Shown here: positions 1 to 11,177 of the stretch, piece after piece
Layout of the letters: each line of letters starts with the position of its first letter
How positions within the stretch are numbered: position 1 is the first letter of the stretch
DNA from: Amoebidium appalachense
Lineage: Eukaryota; Ichthyosporea
Length of the DNA stretch: 21,959 nt
Assembly: GCA_963693365.1 (NCBI GenBank)
Contig: CAVNZM010000063.1
Location: 1-21,959 of the forward strand
Reading direction: 5' to 3'
Notes under the pieces: model-generated
The model's database searches: none
What the model saw: the letters and a program-made list of their open reading frames with translations, nothing else
Told to the model about the DNA's origin: nothing
Program-made: the position numbers and the translations under genes

Positions 1-221
1 CCCACCCACCTACACCCACACACAACCCCCATTGATCCACACATACGTGCTGTTTTTTCACGGGGCGAAGCCTTCCCCCGTTTTTTGGGCACATGGACCT
101 CACGGATCAATAAATTGATGACTGGGGGCTTGCCGTGGTTTACAACCATTGCAGGTTCACTTTCGTCCAAGGGGATGTCCCCCTAGAGGCAACACACGTC
201 CCGGAGTAGTTTTTTATAGAC
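1..221. other. Spacer, no gene recognised
   Basis: This is mixed-composition DNA without a convincing reading frame. An AATAAA hexamer lies near 110-115 and could be the poly(A) signal of a plus-strand gene that begins before the window. Short GC-rich inverted stretches occur near 60-90 and 170-183. No other signal is supported. Confidence 0.4.
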
Positions 222-223
222 TA

Positions 224-551
224 CAGAAACCGACTTTCCATACCCCCACACACCACACACACATACATCTATATATATCATACACATATACATACAAGCA
301 TACAAGCGTACATATTTTTATACATATGTATACTTATATACACATAATATATATATATATATATATATTTCTTTGTATTCTAATTTTTATTTGTATACAC
401 TGACCTTTTCATATTCTTCTAACCTACTTCCAAAAGGATCATGTAGTGATAGCTACATCGGACTTGGAAGACTACTTCAATGTTCATTTATTATAAATAT
501 ATAAATAAATATTTACAAAAGTGAAGTTCATATGTCTTTTATTTTAGTATA

Positions 552-582
<31 letters not shown>

Positions 583-673
583 GATACCTACATATACAAG
601 AATGATACTGTAACATACGTATACATGTAGGTGTATGGTGTGTGGTGTGTGGGGTATGGAAAGTCGGTTTCTG
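224..673. mobile_element. MITE-like element with TA target duplication
   Basis: Inverted termini of about 36 bp begin CAGAAACCGACTTTCCATAC on the left (224 to about 260) and recur as the reverse complement on the right (about 638 to 673), differing by about one indel. Each end is flanked by TA (222-223 and 674-675), the target duplication of Tc1/mariner-class elements. The ~450 bp interior is AT-rich with (TA)n and (CA)n runs and no transposase. A non-autonomous Tc1/mariner-type MITE is the best reading; an unrelated large hairpin is the alternative. Confidence 0.6.
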
Positions 674-685
674 TAGCAACTCTTC

Positions 686-880
686 AACTCACCAATCAAA
701 TCGCGCGCATCCCGACAGTTTGAATATTGAAAGAGTCGGATGGCGTCATTCCAGTGATTTGATTGGATAGTCGGTGAGTGGCATCACACTTACCAATCAT
801 AGCGCTATTATATAAATATGAGATTAAAGGGCTTTTTATTACTTTCTACCTTATCGATGACATCATCGGTGCGCTCTGAT
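686..880 (+). promoter_or_regulatory. CCAAT/TATA cluster, possible distal promoter
   Basis: CCAAT or its reverse ATTGG occurs about three times between 690 and 796. It is followed by an extended TATA motif (TTATATAAAT) near 808-818 and a TGACATCA CRE-like site near 860. The order and spacing match the promoters of the recognised genes. The next start codon is about 370 nt away, and a second TATA box lies much closer to gene A, so this may be an alternative promoter or that of a lost gene. The 16-mer across the TATA box recurs at 6387-6402. Confidence 0.4.
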
Positions 881-1080
881 GACTATCTATATTGAAGACA
901 TAGTCATATTTATCATCATATATATATGTATATATATATAAACATATGGACTTTTTTTAAATATAAACATTAGTATGGATGTAAAAGTACACTATGTATG
1001 CCGATGTTATACTATGTAGAGACAGGTACATGTATATATATATATATATATGTGTGTGTAGACAAACAATCGTTAGTGCA
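880..1080. other. AT-rich spacer with (TA)n runs
   Basis: The stretch is dominated by short (TA)n tracts near 918-945 and 1030-1052 and has no supported gene. Weak minus-strand open frames here run through the microsatellites and are rejected. Confidence 0.4.
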
Positions 1081-1081
1081 G

Positions 1082-1130
1082 CCAATGGGACTGCGGGGTT
1101 CGTGTCAAACCTTTGATGATCGATATAATA
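1082..1130 (+). promoter_or_regulatory. Core promoter of gene A
   Basis: A CCAAT box at 1082-1086 is followed 37 nt later by a TATA-like box (TATAATA, 1124-1130). The start codon lies about 60 nt further on. The same CCAAT to TATA to ATG order precedes genes B, C and F. Confidence 0.55.
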
Positions 1131-1186
1131 TGGACCATCACGGTGGCTGCTGATCGGCACAGTCTCTGTAGTTTCGAATCTGCGCG

Positions 1187-3054
1187 ATGCTGTACTGCAC
1201 GATGACATCTCTCCTCCATTTCATCAGAAGTAATGGAAAATTGTTTGAAGTACGAAAAAGAAATGGAGAATTCGACGTCGTCGACTGCTTTACCGTATCT
1301 TATAACGGAACGCGCAGCACGGCAACAAAGGCCCGGAAATTGGTGCTGGAGCGGAATCGTGCTCTGTTTGAAAAAGAAACCACGGTCTCGGGTGCACGTG
1401 GCTCCCACTATTATTTTGCCCCTGCGGACACAATCAGCCAAATGTTAATGGCCACCGAGAGCGCCACATCCGCGGAGTTTTTAGAGGCAGACGGCGAGCG
1501 CTTCTTCCGCGCGATAGGCGCCTCTCAGACCCAAGTGGACCAAGTAGTTCAAATGCGCGAAAGAATCGCTCGACGCCGCCCACCCGGCCACCCTTGCGCT
1601 ATCTCGCGGACGGTTATGACGGCAGAGGACAGCGAGCAGGATGTGCCCACACATGATGTCTCTGCACACAACGCGAGTGCGTCGACAGCGGGTAAACAGA
1701 ACCCACTCTTGTTGCCACCCCCCCTGCCTAACTACGAGCAGGATGTACACCACGGTGAGCCTGGCGGCGAGCACAACTACCACTCCATACTGCACGTAGC
1801 GGCGCAGCAGGCAGAAGCGACTGCACTCGCCGCGAAAGTAGCGGGTTTTCAACACGAGGAGTTTAAATTAAAACTCCAACTTGAGCACGACGAGCGCGAG
1901 ATGAAGCGTCGCCACGACGAGAGGATGATGGAACTCCGTATACAAAATACACGCCTCGAGATAGAACTGAGGAGGATGGGAACAAACGAACAGAGGGAAC
2001 AGGAGACGGTGATGGATGGCGAGAGGGGGCATGTGGCGGATATCGTGGATGTGGCGGAGGTCGTGGACGGGGCACACGGGGATGGAGGGACGGGGGCAGA
2101 CGGGGAAATGGTTGAGGCGGACGGGGACAGGGGATGGAGGGACGGGGGCAGACGGGGAAATGGTCGAGGCGGACGGGGCACACGGGGATGGAGGGACGGG
2201 GGCAGACGGGGAAATGGTCGAGGCGGACGGGGGCGGGGAGACCCAAATGCCTGAGGGACACGGGGAGGATCATCCGTTGTGTAACGACTGCGATAACGAG
2301 GAGATGGGTGTAAAGGAGACGGAACACGAACAGGAGAGCACAGTGACAGAGGAACGGCGTGCCGCGCAAGAGGATAAACTGAAACGGCTACAAGATATTA
2401 TCAGCAGTGCCCGAGGGTTCGAGCGGGTCTACCGCGATGAAATTTATGACAACCCCGTCTACGACGAGCGCGGCGTCAACCGCATCCTTGTATTTTATCA
2501 GCAGACACTGGAGAGCCTCATCCTACAGGTCGACGGCGTGCGGGATAGCACGGACACGGATACCGTCCGCGCCAAAGGAAAACGGGTTGTCGACGTGATC
2601 CTGGGGCTTCTCGCCAAGGCCGACGCGCAGCACACAGCACGCCAAAAGCGCCCTGCTTCGGACACCCGCCCCGCCGACACCAGACGTGCTAAGCGCACCA
2701 AGAGGACGCCCACTCACAGGGAGCGGCTAGTTAGCAGATTCTTCGAGCCGGCTCAAGGAATCGGCCCCCTGTGGTGCGGTCTATCTTCTTCGTCACCTCA
2801 GGGACCTGTTCCACAAGGAGGCTAGCAGTGAGAGCAGGACTTTCGCACGAGCGCCTCTGTCTACGGGTGAAGTAGCTAGGTTTTTGGGCAAGCAGGTATC
2901 TGTGTATTTTTGTACTATAGACAGGATGGAGGTGTTGCGTGATGAAAAAGGGGAAGTTTATGCCGTGAGACTCCCTAAGAACTGTTTAGGAAAGCCCGGC
3001 TATCCGCGCCATAAGGCAAGAGGGTACTTTCTCGGGAATCTGGTGTGTGCTTGA
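1187..3054 (+). pseudogene. Gene A: BRO/MSV199-like protein with coiled coil, two frameshifts
   Basis: The first frame opens at ATG 1187 (a second ATG is at 1202) and runs to 2254. Its N-terminal ~120 residues end in a segment starting GSHYYFAPADTISQMLMA, which resembles the second half of MSV199/AntA/BRO N-terminal DNA-binding domains. A variable linker and a charged coiled coil (roughly 1800-1990) follow, then a glycine/aspartate-rich minisatellite. Inside the minisatellite one unit is 2 nt shorter and the plausible coding sense passes to another frame, open to 2825. That frame holds a helical domain and a basic stretch near 2640-2720. Near a CCCCC run at 2764-2768 sense passes to a third frame, open to a TGA at 3052-3054. 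The breaks could be genuine decay or indel errors in homopolymers and repeats. Function is inferred as DNA-binding regulation; the family match is weak because it was judged by eye. No intron restores the frame. Confidence 0.5.
2080..2240 (+). repeat. 54 bp coding minisatellite in gene A
   Basis: About three tandem copies of a G-rich 54 bp unit encode an 18-residue repeat rich in Gly, Asp and Ala containing GADGEMVEADG. The middle unit is 2 nt shorter than its neighbours, which causes the first frameshift of gene A. Confidence 0.8.
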
Positions 3055-3186
3055 TAAGGCCAACGGGCTTGGCGAAGTGAAAACGTGGTTGTAACAATGC
3101 ATTAGACACCCCCTTCCGGTCCGGTCTGACCCCTTTGGACCGCAGTCTGGTCCGGTTCGGTCTGAACAGGAGTCCTCGCCCGGCAG
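3055..3186. other. Short spacer after gene A
   Basis: This is non-coding sequence between the last stop of gene A and the satellite block. No canonical poly(A) hexamer was seen. Confidence 0.4.
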
Positions 3187-3617
3187 AGCCCCCCCTCCCC
3201 CCCCCGCCCGTGTGTATGTGCTTTTGTGCCCCCATATCCCCCCCCTCCCCCCCCCCGCCCGTGTGTATGTTCTTTTGTGCCCCCATATCCCCCCCCCTCC
3301 CCCCCCCGCCCGTGTGTATGTTCTTTTGTGCCCCCATATCCCCCCCCCCCTCCCCCCCCGCCCGTGTGTATGTTCTTTTGTGCCCCCATATCCCCCCCTC
3401 CCCCCCCCCGCCCGTGTGTATGTTCTTTTGTGCCCCCATATCCCCCCCCCCCTCCCCCCCCCCGCCCGTGTGTATGTTCTTTTGTGCCCCCATATCCCCC
3501 CCCCCCCTCCCCCACACCCGTGTGTATGTTCTTTTGTGCCCCCATATCCCCCCCCCCCTCCCCCCGCCCGTGTGTATGTTCTTTTGTGCCCCCATATCCC
3601 CACCCCCCTCCCCCCAC
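3187..3617. repeat. C-rich minisatellite, 8 units of ~50-58 bp
   Basis: Eight tandem units each carry the core GTGTGTATGTTCTTTTGTGC followed by CCCCATAT and a long C run interrupted by one T. Unit length varies only through the C tracts. The long frames crossing it on both strands (proline-rich or glycine-rich) result from the repeat and are not genes. The G-rich strand could form G-quadruplexes. Confidence 0.9.
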
Positions 3618-6376
<2,759 letters not shown>

Positions 6377-6386
6377 CATACGGATG

Positions 6387-6402
6387 ATAGCGCTATTATA
6401 TA
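6387..6402. repeat. Second copy of an AGCGCTATTATATA element
   Basis: This 16-mer is identical to the sequence at 799-814, where it overlaps a TATA motif. Here it directly follows the satellite array. It may be a shared promoter element or a remnant of a dispersed repeat. Confidence 0.5.
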
Positions 6403-6434
6403 TTAGAATGGAAAAGTTGGCACTTTGGAGTTAC

Positions 6435-6677
6435 ATTGGGGTTGTGACAGGTGTGTGAGCACCGTAAAGCGGTGCTTCATTGGGTGTAGAAGGAATGCAG
6501 CATTCGATTGGAGAGGGGAATGGCATGCAGCATATGTGTAGAAAGTGCATGTAGCGCCGAACAAGCCGAACAAATCGACCCAATCATCTGGGACCATAGT
6601 ATTCTCTTGCCAATCGAATGCTGGATTCCATTCCTCTCCTCCCACAACCAATGAAGCGCCGGCAGCCCCCTATATAA
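6435..6677 (+). promoter_or_regulatory. Promoter of gene B: six CCAAT boxes and TATA
   Basis: CCAAT or ATTGG pentamers lie at 6435, 6479, 6507, 6580, 6610 and 6648. A canonical TATATAA box is at 6671-6677, 18 nt after the last CCAAT and about 100 nt before the start codon. The boxes at 6507 and 6610 share a wider inverted context (GCATTCGATTGG versus CCAATCGAATGC). A 7 bp stem with a 5 nt loop (AGCACCG/CGGTGCT) lies at 6458-6476. Repeated CCAAT boxes are typical NF-Y sites. Confidence 0.75.
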
Positions 6678-6777
6678 TCGCGGCCCGCGCTGAACAGCCA
6701 GTAACCTTCACTGTACACACAGAACACAGAACACACAACCCCCAAACCCCAAAGCGCCAACTCTTCCACCAGCGACC

Positions 6778-8453
6778 ATGGCTTCCACCTACGCCATCTA
6801 CGAGCGCCTCAACATTGCCGGTGCCAAAGAGGCCGGCTTCCCTCCCATCTCCCCCGAGCTCGAGCGCCTGCTGGGCACCGTGGGCGACGACGTGGTGGCC
6901 AAGGTGCTGCGTTTCCTCGACCCGTTTCTGCTGGACTGCAAGGAGACCATCTCCGGGCGCGCCGTGTATACGCTGCTTGGGTATGGTGACTACAGATTCT
7001 TCGTGAGAGCCATGTTTAAGGGGCAGATGGGGTCACCTGGCTTTGTCCCAGCAGGCAACTACCGTGTTATTGAGATGGAGGTATGTCTCGGAATTCTAAA
7101 GTTTTGAATGAATTCCCGGCACTATGCCGTGAATTCTCTGATTGGCTATGGGGGCATCATGTGACGTCATCACTTTTACGGATCAGAGCGGCAAAGTTTA
7201 GATTGGCTCTAAGGGCATCGTGTGATGTCATCACTTCTCAGCCTCAGGGCTGAAAAGTCATTTCGTCATTTTTGCGTCATCACTTTAGTCTCTACCATAA
7301 CTCAAAAGTCTTGACGTCAAAATTACGTCACCGGTGTCTTGCCAGTCTTGACGTCATCACTTATTTGTTTGGTTTAGAGCTGAAGTGTGCTAACAAACCA
7401 CGCCTTCATTCTACACAGAGCACGGGAGGTCGTCCGGGGCAGGATCATCTGCTCACTGCAAAGGGATTTCGTATGGCGTCTGCTTCCACAAACACCCTGC
7501 TGGGCCAGGCCATGCGTGTGTGGGCCTTTGATGTCGCCGAGGCCTTTGCCCGCCTGGCTGCCAACCGCAAGGACGAGGCCTATGACGCCTTTTGCGTCAC
7601 CCTTACCGCGGCCGAAGCACTTGCTGCCGCTGCCGCTACCGAGCGCGACCAGGCCATCAACGACAAGGGGGCCGCGGATGCCGCTGCAGACGCCGCCAAG
7701 GCCGCCAAGGAGGCCGCGGAGGCCGCCCAGGCCGAGGCGCTCGCCACCCTCGCTGCCGCTCTCGCCCGCGTCAAGCTCGAACCTCTGACCCTCCCGAACC
7801 GCATGCCCCTCACCACCGGCGGCACGTACACGGACAACCATGCGTTCAAGCGCCTGACGCGCGCCTTTGCGTATCTGTGCGTGGACACGCTGTACGGCGA
7901 CGGAGTGCGCTGCGCCAGCACGTACATGGGCATGATCATGGCCACCACGGGCGTGTGCTTTGTGTTCCAGTCGGGGGAGATTTCCAACATCATTGCCACC
8001 ACCGGGCTGCAGAAGGCCATGAAGGAGCGCATCCGGGTGTGGACCGGCGAGGAGCCCAAGTACTCGACCGACATGACCACGCAGCAGCTGTACACCTTTG
8101 TCTACAACTACACGCGCTGGTACGTGGAGTACTGCAAGGCGCCGGTGCTGCTGCGCCAGTCGACCATCAACAACGCGGACACGGGCGCTGCCGAGCACGA
8201 GGTGCACGTCGAGCTGGCGTCGTGGCTGGAGGCCATCAAGGACAAGTTCCCCGACATCGAGCCGCTGGAGCTCGGGCGCACCGTCAGCCTCAACGAGCCG
8301 CTGGTGGAGCGCGGCGAGCAGCTCAAGGGGCAGACCCAGCTGGACGTGTATGTGCAGCGCGGGCGGCTGGGGCGGAAGCGCAAGGTCGCCCGCCTGCAGA
8401 AGCCCGAGGGCCCCGTTGATGTTGTGGTGATTGCGGACAGTGATAGTGAGTGA
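6778..8453 (+). CDS. Gene B: spliced MSV199/AntA-like nuclear regulator (join 6778-7080, 7419-8453)
   Basis: The ATG has a strong Kozak context (ACCATGG). Exon 1 encodes 101 residues and ends at a GAG|GTATGT donor. Exon 2 begins after a CTACACAG acceptor at 7418 in the same phase (0) and gives a 445 aa product. Only the joined product shows the domain: exon 1 supplies ISGRAVYTLLGYGDYRFF and exon 2 supplies GRPGQDHLLTAKGF with a following helix. These match the two halves of the MSV199/AntA/BRO-type N-terminal DNA-binding domain (about residues 58-150). An alanine-rich coiled coil (about 165-215) and a ~180-residue uncharacterised domain follow. The C-terminus has a basic cluster (GRKRKVAR) and ends VVVIADSDSE, a SUMO-interaction-like motif. 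Sequence-specific nuclear regulation is inferred. Exon 2 has an internal ATG at 7473 that could serve a shorter isoform. Confidence 0.75.
7081..7418 (+). promoter_or_regulatory. Intron of gene B with duplicated CCAAT-CRE module
   Basis: This 338 nt phase-0 intron has GTATGT and CACAG ends. It contains TGACGTCA-type ATF/CREB sites at 7162, 7223 (one mismatch), 7312 and 7349, plus partial CGTCA sites near 7264, 7275 and 7326. Two ATTGGCT boxes (7141 and 7202) each sit about 20 nt before a CRE. The CCAAT-to-CRE segment is duplicated with a 61 bp period. The site density suggests an intronic enhancer or an internal promoter for a form starting at 7473. Confidence 0.6.
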
Positions 8454-8525
8454 AGTGTGAGTTGTGTAGCGCTGGTCGATTGGGGGGTGTTAGTGTATAA
8501 GAGTTGTGTAGCGCTTTCGACGGGA

Positions 8526-8567
<42 letters not shown>

Positions 8568-8607
8568 GTGTATAAGAGTTGTGTAGCGCTTTCGACGGGA
8601 GTGTGCG

Positions 8608-8642
<35 letters not shown>

Positions 8643-8735
8643 TAGTGCAAAGCGCTGGAGTTGTGTAGCGCCAGACACTTGGTGTTAGTGCATAGCGCTA
8701 GCGTTGTGTAGCGCCAGACACTTGGTGGTAGCGCA
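8454..8735 (+). repeat. 3' flank of gene B: AGCGC-containing imperfect repeats and (GT)n
   Basis: At least four repeats of a GTTGTGTAGCGC(T/C) core are separated by (GT)n tracts and TTAGTGTATAAGAGTTGTGT segments. The last two carry CAGACACTTGGTG. The stretch lies in the expected 3' UTR of gene B; the first AATAAA downstream is at 8889-8894. No reading frame is supported. Confidence 0.65.
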
Positions 8736-8738
8736 TCA

Positions 8739-9577
<839 letters not shown>

Positions 9578-9604
9578 AGAGCGCTGACATAGGATCGTCG
9601 TTTA

Positions 9605-9623
9605 TGACGTCATTATGACGTCA
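9605..9623. promoter_or_regulatory. Paired perfect CRE palindromes
   Basis: Two TGACGTCA palindromes (9605-9612 and 9616-9623) lie 11 bp apart, about one helical turn. They match the ATF/CREB sites in the gene B intron and lie about 700 bp upstream of gene C. Confidence 0.6.
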
Positions 9624-9725
9624 CCCGTTGTCGGCAACGTTGGTGCTGTGGCGCCCTGGACCCAGCATGTGGCTCACAAGGGGTGAGTCTAGCTCCTGCA
9701 TGACTCGTGGTCATGTTGGCAAGAT

Positions 9726-9756
9726 TAGGAAAGGATGGTAGGTTCAACTGTATCTG
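9726..9756 (-). repeat. Inverted 31 bp copy of the 315 bp repeat
   Basis: A perfect reverse complement of 8925-8955 and 9240-9270 (core GATGGTAGGTTCAACTG). With the upstream copies it could fold into a large cruciform spanning the (CA)n tract, or mark one end of a decayed element. Confidence 0.85.
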
Positions 9757-9797
9757 CATGAAATTATGTGGGAACATGTATGTCTGTATATATGGGA

Positions 9798-9810
9798 AAT
9801 AAACAATAAA
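9798..9810 (+). terminator. Two clustered AATAAA poly(A) signals
   Basis: AATAAA hexamers occupy 9798-9803 and 9805-9810 on the plus strand. They may end a long gene B transcript or an unrecognised transcript. Confidence 0.35.
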
Positions 9811-10317
9811 AATCATGATAACATAGTGGGTTCATATGTGAAGCGCGAATTTACTTGATATCGAACTTGTGCTCTTTGGCTTGAGACTTCAGTGAACATT
9901 CTATTCATATCTGATTGGTTAATTGTGATTGGGTGTCTGCGATTGGTCGAGTATCGATTTCAAAGAAGCCCTTGGTGATGAAATGTTTGATGGGTAAAAG
10001 GTTGTGTTAACTCGATTAAATCAAAGAAGGTTAAACCATCCGAGAAACTGTAGGTACTACGTCAATATTTTGATGTTGCATTTGTAAACATTGAGTGCAT
10101 TAGCGGCTCGGAAATATTTTGAGTCGTTTTGCACTACTCTGGGACTAAGATCACCAAAAAGCCAATCCAGCGTGGCTGCCAATAGAATCCACTCAAATAA
10201 CAAAGTCTGACATCCAATCATATGTCGCGGAATTGCCAAACAAGTATATAAGGTCACATCCACTCGGCCGATGCCATTGCATTCTACAAACACAGATACT
10301 CAAGCAACACAGGCAAA
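9811..10317 (+). promoter_or_regulatory. Promoter region of gene C: six CCAAT boxes and TATA
   Basis: CCAAT/ATTGG pentamers lie at 9914, 9928, 9942, 10162, 10179 and 10214. A strong TATATAAGG box is at 10245-10253, 26 nt after the last CCAAT and about 70 nt before the start codon. This repeats the gene B arrangement. A 78-codon minus-strand frame that overlaps these elements is not credited as a gene. Confidence 0.75.
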
Positions 10318-11047
10318 ATGTACACGACACATGGCGCTGCGCCTGTCTCATACAGCACCTTCACGTTTCCACCCACCCCACAACCCGACCTGGACATCAT
10401 ACAGAGTACCGACTTCATTCCGCTGACGTCCGACGATTTTGCTGCTTTTGACAACCAACTAGGTGACGGCTCCATGCTCCATGCGCCCACCCCGACGACG
10501 GCTAAGAGCCACGGCCAGCACCACGTCTTCGACTTCGACATGGTCTGCGGCGAGACAATCCCCCCCCTCTCCGGCGCGTGGTGTTCCCGCACGTCTGCAT
10601 CTGCAAGCGGTCTCCTCTCAAGCCCCCACGCTGCCACCCACCACAACCACGCCAGCAACAACATGGTTTGGCCGGCTCAGGTCTGTCGAGAACCAGGATT
10701 CCGATACGAGACAATGGAAGCGCTCGCGCGCTAACATCTCAATGACCAAAAAGCCACCTGGTGAAATCAAAGCCCTCGCCACTGCTGGTGATTGGAGGCG
10801 CCATCTTGCACCCCTGCCTGTTTCACAGATGTTGGGCGAGGCGCTCGACAGACTTAGCCCGTTGTGCCTTATACCGTTCATCAGCTGCACGCTCCCTTTT
10901 GCAGCTAGCAAAGAGCAGCTCTCCTACCTCGACGCTGGTAGCATCTGTGCGCTTCTCGGCTTCAGGGACATCGATGAGATACGCGACCGTCTCGATCAGG
11001 CCAAAATCGCAAACGCCCGTGATGTGCCAGGCACAGAAGCGGTAGGA

Positions 11048-11110
<63 letters not shown>

Positions 11111-11146
11111 AGAAGGCTTCCCACACACACACACACACAAGGCTTC

Positions 11147-11177
<31 letters not shown>

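Noticed and set aside
7374-8207. 277-codon minus-strand frame opposite gene B
   Set aside because: Shadow of GC-rich exon 2; starts without a promoter and crosses the exon-intron boundary.
10057-10293. 78-codon minus-strand frame
   Set aside because: It overlaps the CCAAT and TATA elements of gene C on the opposite strand, has no promoter of its own and matches no recognised family.
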